Source: Chrysoperla carnea (taxonomy: Eukaryota; Arthropoda; Insecta; Neuroptera; Chrysopidae). Taken from it: a stretch of DNA of 64,000 nucleotides. The position numbers were made by a program, and so were the translations under genes. The notes beneath the pieces are model-generated. The model had not been told where the DNA came from. It ran no database searches and was given only the letters and a program-made list of their open reading frames with translations. The number at the start of each line of letters is the position of its first letter. Position 1 is the stretch's first letter. Shown in pieces: positions 12,601 through 23,840 of this stretch. The stretch lies in NCBI RefSeq assembly GCF_905475395.1, contig NC_058341.1, positions 66,161,501 to 66,225,500 on the forward strand, read 5' to 3'.

Positions 12601-15332
12601 TATAGAAAAAGAAAAACAAAACTGAAATTAAATAAAAAAACAGTTTACTTTTCATCACATGCTGGACTGACATTAAAATGTGAAAAAAAATACCATGCTT
12701 TTTGTTTCATTTGAGTGCAACTCTTGTGAATGTATAATCAAACCTGCTCTTTGCGATTGATTTTCTAAGTTCACGTTGTAATTTTTGTGCAATAACAGAT
12801 GTCTCTTCTAAACGTTTACCAGCACGACAATGTTGTGCAGCAGCTTGGGCACGAGCTGTTTCAGCTTCATTTACACGTTGTGTGGCATGATTTAACATCT
12901 CTTGCCATGCTGGATCTAATGTACATTTACCACCCAATCCTTGTTCTGCTAGATACACCTAGAATAATGAATCATTTTGTAATATATTAATGTTACAGAA
13001 AAAATCCTGAAAAAATTCATAAATTTTCGCGTTATACATGATTTTTAGAATATACAGGATGCCTTTTTTAATAGACCGGGTGATGATGTTAGAAAACCTT
13101 CTCTCATTTTCTACTGCATGCCTTTTTAAGAATTGATAATTAATCCTAAAATATGAAAGATAGAGGCCTTTTATAAAAAATTTTAGTGTTTTTTCGTAAA
13201 ATTATATTGCCTGTCTTTGTAACTTTGTAGCCTGCCATGTGATAATTCAACATTTACCCAAAATTTACCACCCTTGGACATACGAGGCGCTTCATCGACA
13301 TGCATTTTGAAAACACGTTTATGTTCTATTTTTTTTTCATTTTTATGTAACCCATTCAGCCCATTCGGCCGTTGTGAATTGCATGCTATCAATTATTATA
13401 GCTTGATTTTGTTTGCACTACCTTGTGATATCGACTTCGTTTACGTGTCGATCGAAGCGTATTAACGGCAATATGTTCCGAAAAGAATTACATAACATTC
13501 GGTCGAGTCATTTTTTTGTTTAATTTAAAATTAGTAAATTAAGAAAATTTTTGAAGAAAATATATACGTTACACTCCTCAAGGATTCTGTAAAATACAAT
13601 GAGTAAGCCGGATAAAAGTGTCGAAAGTGGGGAAACAGCAACGATTTTAATGAAACTTAACATAGGCTCCAAGGAACATTCAGCTAACTTAACCTATTCA
13701 TAAAGGGGTTTGGGATCTCTGTGGGGGGCATATATGTAGCCCAAATTTTTTTCAAACGCATATTTTGGCCTATAATTGTCATCTAGTAGGTATTTTTGGT
13801 CGAAGAATACGATTCAAATTTCAGAATACACAAATTCTTTCACTTATTCCAAAAGGCGTGCCATTTTTATCCGAGATTCCACTTTTTGGCACAAAAACGG
13901 AAAACTTTTTATCGTTCAAACTGTTATCTAGGATTTATTTTTGGTCCCTGACTACGAGTATGACGTCAACGTATTTACTTTTCCAAAAACCGTGGCATTT
14001 TTTGTCAATAATTTCACTGTTTTGAACAATTCGTTGTGTGCGTAGTCATGGTGGGGATAATAAAATCGATGCCAGCGCTTTAAGTGAAAAATTTTGGAGA
14101 TAAAGTGGGCTGTTATGACTAATTTGCAATTATTTACATGTTAATGATATAGAAACTGTCAAATTAAAATGATTGAAAAACACTAATTAATTAAACTTAA
14201 TGCATTAAAAATTGTGAAAATAAGAAATCAAATTGTACAAATATTATTTTTCAAATGTTAATTATCGTAATTATTTATTTAAATTTGTGAAACAAGAATA
14301 TTAAATTTTAAATGTAAGTTTTCAATGCAATCCACACAATTATAAATGCATCCATTAATTCTATAATTAAAGTAGTGTATCGTTGTCATGGAAACGAAAT
14401 TCACGCTCGGAGCGAATAGGTATTTATTGACCAAACTTTACTCTAGAAGGTATTTTTGGCCGCTGAATACGAATCCGACGTCCGATTACGCGGATTCTAT
14501 GATTTGTAATCAGCGAACCAAAATATCACTTAGAGCACAGTTTGGACCATAAATACTTCGTTTACGTTTTTATGTCAAAAAAATTAAATTGCATGATTTT
14601 CTGAGCTGACTCCGTGTAATCTGTCTTAATAATTCACTGTCTTAAATGTACATCAAATACAATTATTGACACACACAAAAAATTGATACAAAATTGTCCA
14701 TTCTCGAACTTCAAAGCGCAATCTCTTGAAATCGGTTTATATTCAAGGTTTAGGTCCGTGGAGACTTTTTATCAAAATCATAAGAAATAGTATTTTTCAA
14801 TTATTAGAATCGAAATGTAAATTCCACGTTATTTGTTGAGATACTTTCGCTGGACTTCGATTTAACACAAACCACGACGTACAAAACTCGTTAAAACATC
14901 TAAAAAATTAATAGTGTATACTTTACCATTTCTCTAGCAGCACTATGAGCGCTATTCGCACGTTCATATTGTACAGCAGCATCTTGCGCCTCTCGTGCTG
15001 CTTCACTGGCACGTATTCTAGCTTCATAATATGGTCTGGCTTTTTCAATACACGAGCCTAATTTACGTGAAAGTGCATCCAAACGTGCAGCACTGTCACA
15101 TAACAATGATCGAAACACATCACGCGCCCCCTGTAATATCATTAAAGGGTGGTATTTTAGGATAATTTAACCAAATAGCCCATTAACCTAATTTTTACTG
15201 TTACTGTTAACTTACATCTAAATCAACTTCCAATCTGTTTATTGCATCTGTTGCACTATTTAATCGTTCTAATTCAATTTGCACACGCGGATCAATAGTT
15301 TCATTTACAGGATCGAAACCATTTTCAGACAT
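1068..15332 (-). CDS. pcs: SH3BP5/parcas orthologue (SH3 domain-binding protein 5-like), C-terminus not found
   Basis: Five coding exons on the minus strand join in consistent phase: 15332-15216, 15130-14927, 12958-12744, 4427-3487 and 1353-1068. The first four give the coiled-coil SH3BP5 domain: MSENGFDPVNE start, an E-L-E-R-L-N-S-A-T-D-A-I-N helix, then YYEARIRASEAAREAQ, AWQEMLNHATQRVNEAE and RPYFEMKAQFNQHL with A-L-R-H-L-E-Q-I-S-D-E-I-H. Family members are V-shaped coiled-coil proteins acting as Rab11 guanine-nucleotide exchange factors; the vertebrate protein inhibits Btk and the fly gene parcas acts in Btk29A signalling. After the domain comes a Ser-rich, probably disordered tail of about 300 residues, including a serine run near 3600-3620. 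About 587 residues are accounted for. The last visible exon ends at a GTAAAT donor in phase 2, so more coding sequence should lie further left, probably outside the window. Confidence 0.93.
1741..1960. repeat. Short inverted repeat with CCCGACTGCGT ends
   Basis: CCCGACTGCGTTAAATATA at 1760-1778 recurs inverted around 1921-1939, with a matching AGTTTACATAG / CTATGTAAACT pair inside. The sequence to about 2280 resembles 4730-5020 (shared AATCGATTTGTCTTAA and the AGACTGATAAACACATT end), so both are copies of one non-autonomous element within the parcas introns. Confidence 0.7.
2440..3024. repeat. Fold-back MITE, about 585 bp
   Basis: Two arms of about 250 bp are inverted copies. AAATTTTTACGCCCATGG opens the left arm, its complement closes the right arm, and GCGCTTTCTTTA / AAAGAAAGCGC meets in the centre. 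The adjoining 3030-3190 and one arm recur, diverged and inverted, at about 56980-57275 in the antizyme intron. Confidence 0.8.
3487..4427 (-). CDS. pcs: parcas exon 4, end of coiled coil and Ser-rich tail
   Basis: From a TTTTAG acceptor completing the R of KSRPYFEMK. The domain ends near E-I-H-R-N-R-K-K-S-K; the rest is low-complexity and polar. The open frame continues to 3458, but a GTAAGC donor at 3486-3481 in phase 1 joins to exon 5 as ...Y-N-S-S-R-R-Q-S-L-D-N, which is better supported than reading to the stop. Confidence 0.88.
4600..5140. repeat. Inverted arms flanking a second CCCGACTGCGT element
   Basis: 4628-4693 and 5042-5112 are inverted copies (TTGCAACAATTTGAGG against CCTCAAATTGTTGCAA). 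Between them lies a copy of the CCCGACTGCGT family beginning at 4730. This looks like one element nested inside another. Confidence 0.65.
5843..6062 (+). repeat. Interspersed repeat family B
   Basis: Contains TAGCATCGTAGCTCCTAAAC followed by ACCGATTTTGATTTTT and a GTGTTTCAATAAAATCGGTT segment. Further copies lie at about 10985-11205 (inverted) and 62000-62170. Classification is unknown. Confidence 0.65.
6511..6944. repeat. MITE with inverted ends of about 80 bp
   Basis: The left end (CAGCTAGTGACAGAAAA ... CCAATGATAGGGGA) is inverted at 6862-6944. Inside is a second nested inverted repeat around GGCAAGACTGTTCAATACACTAAAAATTT (6666-6760) and a poly-A run at about 6605-6631. Confidence 0.75.
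7065..7766. mobile_element. Ginger-type DNA transposon remnant, TATA target duplication
   Basis: Starts TGTCGC and ends GCGACA, with inverted ends of about 90 bp and TATA on both sides (7061-7064, 7767-7770). TGTNR ends and 4-bp duplications are typical of the Ginger superfamily. The interior is homologous to the element at 46711-47544, which encodes a Cys-rich tail like that of Ginger/KRBA2-type integrases. The minus-strand open frame at 7247-7579 belongs to this decayed interior and is not treated as a gene. Confidence 0.75.
8000..9281 (+). repeat. Repeat family A, copy 1, interrupted by a hAT insertion
   Basis: Begins CAAGTGAAAACAAACAATTG and ends CATATATACATGGTATAAAA. It contains a GACGGACGGACGGACAACCG stretch and a GGTCCTACGGACCCAAGACC segment. 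A hAT element sits at 8509-9259; removing it and one 8-bp duplicate restores the family sequence. Other copies: 17621-18363, 19175-19302, 20333-20452, 30768-31998, 36888-36971 and 37872-38082. The superfamily is not recognised. Confidence 0.8.
8509..9259. mobile_element. hAT element with transposase remnant
   Basis: Terminal inverted repeats CAGGGCCGGATTTAAAT and (complement) CAGTGCTGGATTTACAC, with a perfect 8-bp duplication CATATATA at 8501-8508 and 9260-9267. The minus strand carries two overlapping frames that together resemble a ZMYM1-like hAT transposase: CRSQSYDNANNVSGIYSGLQ (around 8850-8960) and, after a frameshift, CAAHSMNLVGVECAP with YNFFTASMHRWEVLQ and LSATRWSARYEP (8630-8850). 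The DDE-bearing region is incomplete, so the copy is dead. Confidence 0.88.
9281..10984. other. Parcas intron, no gene
   Basis: AT-rich. A (TG)n microsatellite lies at about 9754-9772. Two nearby inverted segments share AAAATATAATTTTTA and CAATTTTCATTGTTTTG (about 10240-10290 and 10830-10870), suggesting another degraded fold-back of about 640 bp. No coding sequence was recognised. Confidence 0.5.
11237..11355. repeat. 119-bp near-perfect hairpin
   Basis: Arms 11237-11284 and 11309-11355 are complementary over about 47 nt with few mismatches (ACTCTGCGTCACAAAATG against CATTTTGTGACGCAGAGT), with a loop of about 24 nt. It could be a tiny MITE or, if transcribed within the intron, a hairpin RNA precursor. 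No homologous copy was noticed elsewhere in the window. Confidence 0.8.
11400..12743. other. Parcas intron, no feature recognised
   Basis: AT-rich sequence without a convincing coding frame or long repeat. Confidence 0.5.
12744..12958 (-). CDS. pcs: parcas exon 3
   Basis: From a TTCTAG acceptor (first residues VYLAEQGLGG) to a GTTTGA donor, ending in phase 2. Encodes the central coiled coil (LDPAWQEMLNHATQRVNEAE, KRLEETSVIAQKLQREL). The donor deviates from GTRAGT, but the join to exon 4 recreates the family sequence K-S-R-P-Y-F-E. Confidence 0.9.
13600..14029 (+). repeat. Interspersed repeat family C
   Basis: Shares CCAAGGAACATTCAGC, ATGTAGCCCAAATTTTTTTC and the TTTTTGGCACAAAAA segment with an inverted copy at 43290-43700. 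Weaker copies occur at 14430-14600, 19655-19870 and 20520-20720. The open frame at 13765-14025 is made of this repeat. Confidence 0.65.
14030..14416. mobile_element. TTCG-ended MITE, copy 1
   Basis: 387 bp, opening TTCGTTGTGTGCGTAGTC and closing CACGCTCGGAGCGAA. It is collinear with 42222-42607 and with the inverse of 26126-26513. The right flank is TA; the left flank is AA and so may be mutated. TA duplication at the other copies points to a Tc1/mariner-type element. Confidence 0.82.
14927..15130 (-). CDS. pcs: parcas exon 2
   Basis: 68 codons, phase 0 at both ends, from a TTACAG acceptor to a GTAAAG donor. Encodes the start of the long helix (GARDVFRSLLCDSAARLD, ARPYYEARIRASEAA). The intron to exon 1 is only 85 bp. 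Confidence 0.93.
15216..15332 (-). CDS. pcs: parcas exon 1 (start exon)
   Basis: 39 codons from ATG at 15332 (MSENGFDPVNETIDPR...) to a consensus GTAAGT donor at 15215-15210, phase 0. This is the first ATG of the domain and fits the family's short acidic N-terminus. Confidence 0.92.
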
Positions 15333-16329
15333 TTTTTGTTAAAAAAACAAGAAAATTAACACTATAAGTACCCTATATTCATTTTGACATTTCAATATTT
15401 ATCTGTCATGTCAAGGTTACTACCTAGTGCTAGTACCTACCTCTACCTGTCAAACAAGTGGGGGTAGCAAAATATCAATACTTTTAATGAGTATTTTATT
15501 ACTTTTTTGTTCATTCATATCAACAAATTATCGAGATTATAAACATCTAGTTTTATTTAAATTTTTCGTATCCATATAAAATTCTTTTTAGCACTAGAGG
15601 GTTGATTTTGTAAATCATAATGCAGAATAAGGGCTTTCTTTCCGTGTGACAAGAGACACTATTTTTATGGGAAAACATAAAAGAAGAGCATTTTATTTTT
15701 TTAAAATTCTGGAATAAAACATTTCTTAATAAGAGCCAAAACTAAACGCGTATAAAAAGTGTATTTTTATCACTGATCTTTATTAATAGATTGGGTGGGG
15801 ACTCCTATCCTTTCCGCATTGAGCGGAGTATGCCTGTTTCAAGCCATTTTGTTGGGGTATCCGAGGTAAAAATGGCGCGAAAATTTAAATGTGGTTTGTG
15901 CGCTGATATGAATTGAATGAAAACTACACATTTGTTATTATTATTAGAGAACAGAATTCTTTGATATAACGATTGGAAGTTTATTAAAAAAAGAATATTG
16001 ATAACCATCAAAATGAACTACTAATGATGTTGAATTATGTTTAGCTTTTTACGATATGACGTTGTTAAGTTTTATTCCTAACTTAGCTCTCAAACTTAGG
16101 GTCAAACCATCAAACAGTGACAACCAGAGACTATATCAGTAAATTTTACCGATGTATTCTCTGGTGACAACAGTCAAAAAATTGTGCGCCCTCCGTAAAA
16201 CAACTTGTTTTAGGTGATAAACAAGTGAAAAAAAGTTACAGTCATCTTCAGTTTGTTTTAAATAACTATATGGAAGCATTTTACGATAGTTGTCAACACC
16301 CCCTCTGAAGTTACAACTGAAAAATTATA
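15333..16329. other. Upstream of parcas, no gene recognised
   Basis: Expected to hold the 5' untranslated region and promoter of parcas, but no TATA box or initiator could be assigned. No other coding region was identified. Confidence 0.5.
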
Positions 16330-16652
16330 CAGTAGAATCTCGATAAGTTAAAGTCCAAGGGAAACGCAAAATATTTTAAGTTATAGAGGTTTTAAATTAT
16401 CAAGGGTCTATGTTAGGTAAAGGTTAATATAGAGGAATGTACATGTTTCTATGTACCCTAGTTAATATATAGAGGTATGTACATGTTTCTATGTAGTTTT
16501 GAGGGCCTATACAGAGATTATTTATTTAAGTTATAGAGGTTGCGTATTGTAAGTTATAAAGGTTTTGGGCTCTGATGGGAAGGGAACATAGTATTTTTTG
16601 AAGTAACAGAGGTTTTTATGTTACCGAGGTTTAAGTTATCGAGATTCTACTG
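16330..16652. mobile_element. pogo-like MITE, copy 1
   Basis: Inverted ends CAGTAGAATCTCGATAAGTT, flanked by TA on each side (16328-16329, 16653-16654). CAGT ends with TA duplication are typical of pogo/Tigger elements. The interior repeats TTATAGAGGTT motifs and holds two direct copies of TAGAGGWATGTACATGTTTC. Homologous to 31199-31768. Confidence 0.85.
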
Positions 16653-17620
16653 TATATGCAATTTTCTTAAAGAAGCTCGCTTATTTTATATAAAAAGATT
16701 TTATTATGCTGCCCTATATATAACTAATCTACAGAGGCATATTATGATTAATAAAAAATTAATTTTTGCCTTAATGCTGCTAAAATATTTTCCATTAATC
16801 CATGAATTTCATGTCACATTAATAACACTTTCACTTGTGAATGTGTGGCATTTTAATCCCTACAACATAAATTTCACCCGCATATAACACTTCAAAATTT
16901 TTTATGCATTAATATGATAATCTTCACTGTAATTTTCGATTGAGGATGATGTATGTATTTTCTGCCACTTTCGGTACAGTTGCGTTTAGTAATTTAGACT
17001 AGGACTGATCAATACACATTTTTCAGGTATACTTTTAAGCGTTAATGGTTTATTATTATTTTTTAATGATAAATGTAAGTCCTTAAAGTATAATAATATT
17101 TTACATAATTTCAACTAATAATTATTTATATTGTTTAAACAATAATTATAGTAACATTTATGTAAACAATTCTTAAGAAGATTTAAATAGATACAGCTTA
17201 ATTTTCAAGAAATTTGACGAAAAACCCGGCCCGGCTGTCCCCCATTGTTGATGATTAAATGTCTAAAAATATATCAATTGATATTTTCATAAATATCTAT
17301 TGATATTTAAAAAAAAAAAAAATTCAATTAAAATTGCAAAAACAGTTTAAACAGATAACGTTAAAAACAGTTTTTATTGTTTAAACAATATAAAAAGTAA
17401 TTTTCTGAAATCGGGATGTTTCTGATTTTGAATAACATTAATTAGGAAGTAAGCGGCAGTTGCTGCACCTACGGTGGAAAAATTACAGCATATGAAAGTC
17501 GATACAAACAATTTTGCTTCTAAGCATTCAACAAATCATAGACTTAACCAATTTGCGGAAATATATGCAGTAGATGGTAGGTTTGCTCTATAAGTTTGTG
17601 TCATAACAAAATAAACATAA

Positions 17621-18363
17621 ACAAGTGAAAACAAACAATTGACTGAGTTAATTGTTGAAATACCATGTATAGGCAGTGTTGATAACTCACATTCATACAT
17701 ATCTGACATATTTAACTGATATTCTCATATAATGCGCAAGTGTTGATGCGCAATCGTTTGTTTTTTTGACGTCACGTAAATAACAAAAGATATTCACTTT
17801 GATATTCCTATATTAATACATACTATAAAATTTGCACCTAATTAACGCCCTCGTGGGTAAACAGTGATGTTTACAAAAAAATGTTTCAAACAAGGGTTTT
17901 TTATTTTTTTATAAGCAACATTTTTTACATTTAAACTTTTGTTCTATCTCTAACGGTTTACAAGATGGATCCTACGGACCCAAGACCCAATTGACCTATG
18001 ATGCTCATTTACGAACTTGACCTGACTTTTTACGTCCTGAGTACGCTGTAAAAATTTCAGATCGATATCTTTTTTCGTTTTTGAGTTATCGTGACCACAG
18101 ACGGACGGACGGACGGACAACCGGAAATGGATTAATTAGGTGATTCTATGAACACCTATACCAAAATTTTGTTCGTAGCATCAATATTTTTAAGCGTTAC
18201 AAACTTGGGACGAAACTTAATATACTATGTATATTTCATATATACATGGTATAAAAACTTGGGCGAAACTTAATATACTATGTATATTTCATATATACAT
18301 GGTATAAAACTTGGGACGAAACTTAATATACTATGTATATTTCATATATACATGGTATAAAAA
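17621..18363 (+). repeat. Repeat family A, copy 2, with triplicated end
   Basis: Near full-length. Its final segment (AACTTGGGACGAAACTTAAT ... CATATATACATGGTATAAAA) is present as three tandem copies of about 53 bp from about 18202 to 18361. An inverted partial copy at 19175-19302 faces it across the hAT element at 18560. Confidence 0.8.
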
Positions 18364-18559
18364 TTTCAAAAATTACTTTGCTTAAAAATAATTCATGAAA
18401 CATGGATTATGTCATATAAATAAATTTATGGTGGATAAGCAAAGTACATTCCACAGTTCCATCTTTACAATTGAATACTGCTAGTATGTTTATGACACTT
18501 ATCCTCGTTAAAAATCAAAATGACGACTTTCTTATACCATGCATATATATAATTGTATA

Positions 18560-19163
18560 CAGGGCCGGATTTAAATTTCTGCGGCCCTGGGGCACTGAAG
18601 AAAATGCCGCCCTATGACTGAAATTTTATTTTAATAGTTTTGATATCTTATTTAAAAAAAATTAGGATAACTAATTAATTGCAGAAAATTTATTATGTAT
18701 TACATATTATTTATTACTGTTCTTTTAAATTTAAATTAATTAGTGTTATTGGATAATTCTCCAATTTTAGGAAAATTCATTGATCAATTAAAGTTTCTGT
18801 TATCAAAAAGACATAGATAATTTGAAAATATTTTTAATTCTTCAAAAAAACTATATTTCTGGAATTTATCAATTCCAGAAAATAAAAATATCAAATTTTA
18901 TTTTTGCAAACCTTTATGGAAATAAATTAATTAAACTATTTTAATTGTTTTCACTTAAATTTCCTATATTATAATATACAAAATTTTGATTTGATACATA
19001 ATGCATAAATTATATTTCTTGAAAAATAAAATGTTTATTTAAAAGAATTATTTAATTATATATTGTATAGAAAACATTTTCTCACTTTCCAAATTTTGCC
19101 GCCCTAGAAAATTTGCCGCCCTGGGCACTAGCCCCGACTGCCCCTAGTGTAAATCCACCACTG
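18560..19163. mobile_element. Non-autonomous hAT element
   Basis: The same CAGGGCCGGATTTAAAT terminus as the element at 8509, closing GTAAATCCACCACTG. A perfect 8-bp duplication ATTGTATA lies at 18552-18559 and 19164-19171. The interior is non-coding, so this is a MITE of that family. Confidence 0.9.
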
Positions 19164-20332
19164 ATTGTATAGTATGTATTATATGGGAATATCAGTTATG
19201 TATGTGTGACATGTATGTATGTATAATGTGAGTCATCAACACTGTCTATGCATGGTATTTCAACAATTTACTCAGTCAATTGTTTGTTTTTACTTGTTAT
19301 TATTTAAAAAATCTAAAAATGTCTCCACATAAATTTCATAAGCATAGATATACATATGTATATAACATACATATATCTATGTTCATAAGTTATGCAACTA
19401 GTTTCTACTTTAAATGACTTTTCAAATATAACCGTCGCTCCCGTACTAATGTATTTGTTGTTCAGTAACTTTCTCACGATATTCATAAATATTATTGACA
19501 AAATTTTGCTCCGGTTTAGACTTTTTCAAAGCATCGTTAAGAGTTTCATATAAAAATAACACGAAAACAAATTTTAAAGTAAATAACAAATAGTAAGGTA
19601 AATTAAGTCGGAAAGAAAGTTAATTTAAGCCAGGAGAACAAATTAATCATCATTTTAGCTCAAAATTGTCATCTAGTATTTATTTTTGGTCGCTGAATAC
19701 GAATATGATGTCAGGTAACACAGATTCTATCACATAGGTACTATGGAAACCGTCCCATTTTTGTTGGGAAATTTCACTTGTTGGCAAAAAAAATTCAAAC
19801 TAAGCATTTATCATCGATATTGTATATCTAGGGGATATTTTTGGTTGCTGATTCTATCATGTATTCCGAAATATATGTATTTTTCTCTCCCTTATTTTAC
19901 ACGTTATCAATTATTTTATCCGCATCGAAATTGGTTGGACAATATTATATCGAACAAACTGCCATTCGAATGTTGTCACATATTTCAATCAATATGTATC
20001 TTAATTTTATACCATATATTTATAAAATATATCAAATATCACGATATTCGAAATAAAATTGTATATTAAAAAATTTTATTTAAAAAATATAAAAAAATTT
20101 ACATTAAAATATACACTTACATTTCGCAAAATATATATATTGCAACGCAACCATTTTTTAATTTTTGTAACTGTTATTGTAATTTGTTGGTAATGTTTCA
20201 CATATTTACTTTTAACTTTGTAAAAAATATTTGTAATGTGTTATATGAATAAATTTAGCAAGTGGCGATGGTTGCATTGCAATTGAAATACCGATATTTA
20301 GCGAAATGTAAGTCTTTTGTATGTTTTTATAC

Positions 20333-20452
20333 CATGTATATATGAAATATACATAGTATATTAAGTTTAGTCCCAAGTTTGTAACGCTAAAAATAAGAAT
20401 GGTATGAATAAGTTTTTGGTTTATGTGTTCATAAAATCATCTAATTAGTTAA
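20333..20452 (-). repeat. Repeat family A, partial inverted copy
   Basis: Reads TTTATACCATGTATATATGA, then the complement of the AACTTGGGAC segment, and breaks off at the AATTAGTTAA junction. Confidence 0.7.
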
Positions 20453-20833
20453 GACAACATAATATATTTATTTTAATATATTTTCTTAAGATATATATTT
20501 ATTTTAACTGTGTTTGACATTATCGGGGTTCAAATAAGTTCTTTCGGCTAAAAACTTTTTTCGGCCACCATTTAGAATTACATATTTTTTATGTCCAAAT
20601 TCGAATTCAGCGACCCTAAAAGCCCTCAGAATAGTATTTTTCACACTCAGTTATTTTTTTTTAACGTTTCGGTAACTATGGGCCATAAAAATCGAATTCC
20701 TGAAAATCAGTCGTGTTAGCTCAAAATCAGTTAATTACAAAAAAAAAAGCAAAAATTAGTCAGTTTACCCTGATTTTGCATTTCATCAATTATAAAAATT
20801 CATTTTTGCGCAGTAGCTCTATATTTTTAAATA

Positions 20834-21127
20834 CAGTAGACCCGCGGTAATTCGGACCCTGTCTAATCCGGCACACCTTGTAATCCGACATAAATATAAC
20901 GGTAATTACAATGCAGATTTATTATAAATACATGAATTCTTCGTGGCTGAAATTAGAAAATGATTGAAATCTTATCACTTTGATATGTAATTTGTCGGAT
21001 TACAAGGTATTCTTTTTCAAAAAGTTCCGGATTACAAGGAGATTTGTGGCAGTACTCTATAGTCCGACAAATTCGATAATTCGACATTACCTTGCAAAAC
21101 GTTAGTCGGATTATCGCGGGTCCACTG
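20834..21127. mobile_element. pogo/Tigger-like MITE of a second family
   Basis: 294 bp. Ends CAGTAGACCCGCGGTAAT and (complement) CAGTGGACCCGCGATAAT, TA on both sides (20832-20833, 21128-21129). The interior has inverted TAATCCGACA / GTCGGATTA segments. CAGT ends plus TA support pogo-like mobilisation. Confidence 0.85.
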
Positions 21128-21539
21128 TATTTTGAAAAATTAAAATTAGTTAAGGATGTATGAGCGAGAGCGTGGGGGAATAGTGAATTATAGAGAGAAG
21201 GGATAGGCTTATAGTATTGCGGGGTGAGGTAACGGAAAGTACCATTGACGTCTAGTTTACATTTGGCAACACAGCTTTTTGGTTAGTTTTACCGGTAATA
21301 TTTGAATGTGTTTATAATATAATAATGTAAATATGTAAATTTTTTTTTAAAAATTTAAAAAACCGTCATGCCTGTCCTTTTTTATTTAATTTATATCATT
21401 GACAATTCGTCAATTTATAAAAAAATTATTTTTAATTATGGAAATATCAACATAAATGTCACCAAGTTTTGTCATGTGTCACGTTATTTTTATTTTTAAA
21501 TCTCAAAGTGTGGTTATATTTACATCCGAGTTTAATAGC

Positions 21540-22290
21540 TCCGTATAGTTAGCAGATAAAATTGTTATTTTTCACTCAAACTATTTCGATTCATTTGGGA
21601 ATCGTTTGGGAGGAATTGGGAATATAATTTTAGAATTTGGGAATTATTAGTTTTCCTGTAATTAATGATTCTTTTTTCAGCGTATAGTTAGCAGGTAGGA
21701 AATTAAATCCACTTAATTTTTATGTTATTCGAAAGGAAATCATTTGGGAATTACGATAAACACGGTTTCAGAGTTTGGGAATGTATAATTAATTAATAAC
21801 ACCTATTTTTTAGTTGATTGATAGGTTATGTTAATTAACCATACACCTGAACCATTAATTGTTATATAGCAGTATGGCGCCAATATTCAAATATTACTGA
21901 ATAATTTATTTTATAATTTATGTAAATGTTAAGTTTTATTTTTCATTAAAACTATTCTTATTCAATTGGGAATCGTTCGGGAAGATTTAAGAACATAATT
22001 TTATTATTTAGGACTGATTAGTTTTCATGTAACTAATTACTTTTTCAAAGCGTATACTTAGAAGGTAAAAAATTAAATTTTCGCCATTTTTACGTTATTT
22101 GATAATAATTTACATGGGGACTAATCTAATTAATTTGGGAATCACATTAAATCTTCACAAACGATTCCTGATCTTTGAAAATTTCCCGATTAAATAAAAT
22201 TAGTTTTAATGTCAAATAAACATTTACTTACATAAATTAAAAAACAAAATTATTGTAAATGAAGTAACATTTGAATATCGCGGTATCAAT
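21540..22290 (+). repeat. Fold-back family arm, solo copy
   Basis: Starts AGCTCCGTATAGTTAGCAG and carries repeated TTTGGGAATCGTTTGGGA-type segments and internal GCGTATASTTAG motifs. Collinear with 26820-27545. It lies about 1.8 kb beyond the 3' end of the first zinc-finger gene. Confidence 0.8.
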
Positions 22291-22502
22291 AATGTTGTAT
22301 ATAAAGCTTTTACTCACCTTTTTCTAATAAACTTATTTTCTTAAACTTACTTACCTATGAATAATTGTTATTTCATAAAAATAAGAAAAAAAGTAATTAT
22401 GTTAGTCCCACCTTCCTACTTATGTCATAAATCAATCTTATGTCAAGGGATGGGAATTAAAATAACATAAAATATACTCTCTTACTTAATTAATAAAAAA
22501 AA

Positions 22503-22580
22503 TATCGGGGCAAAGCTAGATACGAACCGACGTGCTTTGTAACCGGAGACGACTGAGCTAGCCGCTACTCCACTTTGGAC
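22503..22580 (-). repeat. tRNA-like SINE head or tRNA pseudogene
   Basis: The minus strand has an A-box TAGCTCAGTCG and, about 30 bp on, a B-box-like GGTTCGTATCT. The expected T-stem does not pair and the acceptor stem is poor, so this is not a functional tRNA gene. A tRNA-derived SINE fragment is the best reading. Confidence 0.55.
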
Positions 22581-23495
22581 ATATTAAGTTGATCAATAAT
22601 GTACTATATATAACTTTTACTCAACTTTTTACTATAAATTTATTTTCTTAAACTTAGTATTTATTTCCTTTTACTGACCTTTTTTCATTTAAGGTAGTTC
22701 CTCCGCGACCGTCCAGTCAAAAAGTTTTGGACTAATACTATCATTCAGTGCATTAACTGTGCTATGACTATTATACATATACCATATATTATTTTCACAA
22801 GACTGTAGTTCCTCACTACTGTTTCTAGTATACATATAAACACACACACTATGACATATGCCTTTAACATTAGTCTTCATATCTTTTCCACAAAAATTAT
22901 CGCTAAAACGAGTTATTTATTTAAGTTTTTTATCGAAACTATATGGTAAATAATTTTTATTTTTATTTATATATTTTCTAAATATAGTATTCTACATTAT
23001 ATTAGTTTTTCATAGAGATGGTGGACGTCATTCATTGGTAAATAAATATAATATTTGTAAATTTGTGTATTTTTATACACTTCTCCCATGTACACGTACA
23101 AATTGCGTCACTTTTAATTGCTAATATCTCATGTATGGCATGGTAAATTATCTTCTAATTTTAACAGCAAGTGTATTATGAATTAAATATTTTATATTCT
23201 GAGTTTTGAGAAATTCTTGGAATATCACTTTCGTGTAGGTACTACCTTAACTCATATTAAACTTACCCATTATGAATTTCTTTTTACTTACCTTTTTTTC
23301 AATAAACTTACCTATAAATGAATAATTGTAGTAATATTTTGTTAAAAATATAGGTTCTGTTTGATATTCCTGAAATCGATGTAAAGCATAAAAGATAAAC
23401 GTAGGTATAATATTGAATAATAATAATTAAACCAGAAAAATTGATAAAAACAATATTTTATTATATATATTTATTTGTACATTCCTTGTAGAAAT
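22581..23495. other. Intergenic, no feature recognised
   Basis: AT-rich; no convincing gene or long repeat seen. Confidence 0.45.
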
Positions 23496-23667
23496 AAATC
23501 TGTTCTGGAAGTCAGAATATTTAATTTGAAATTCAGAAAAAGAATATGTAAAGTAAAACTATCTCTGAAAATATCAAATAAATTATTAATCAATCATTTA
23601 ATGACAGTAAATGGTAATTGATTGAGATTCTTTCGGAAGAAATATTCTGAATTCCAGAACAGATTTA
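23496..23667. repeat. Small MITE with TCTGTTCTGGAA ends
   Basis: AAATCTGTTCTGGAAGTCAGA at the left is inverted at the right as TCTGAATTCCAGAACAGATTT; total about 172 bp. Only one copy noticed. Confidence 0.7.
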
Positions 23668-23840
23668 TAATGCACAAGGGATATTTCACCCAAAATAAAT
23701 ATGAATGAATAATAATGGTTATTTTAAACAGTATAAAATTATTTTTCGGGATAACGTTTTCATTTTTTCTAAATTTTCAATAATTTTATCCTGAATTTTT
23801 TTTAACAGTTTTCTTTGTTAAATTTTATTTTGAATTTCCT

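Noticed and set aside
22503-22580. Functional tRNA gene
   Set aside because: A- and B-box-like motifs are present, but the T-stem and acceptor stem do not pair properly.
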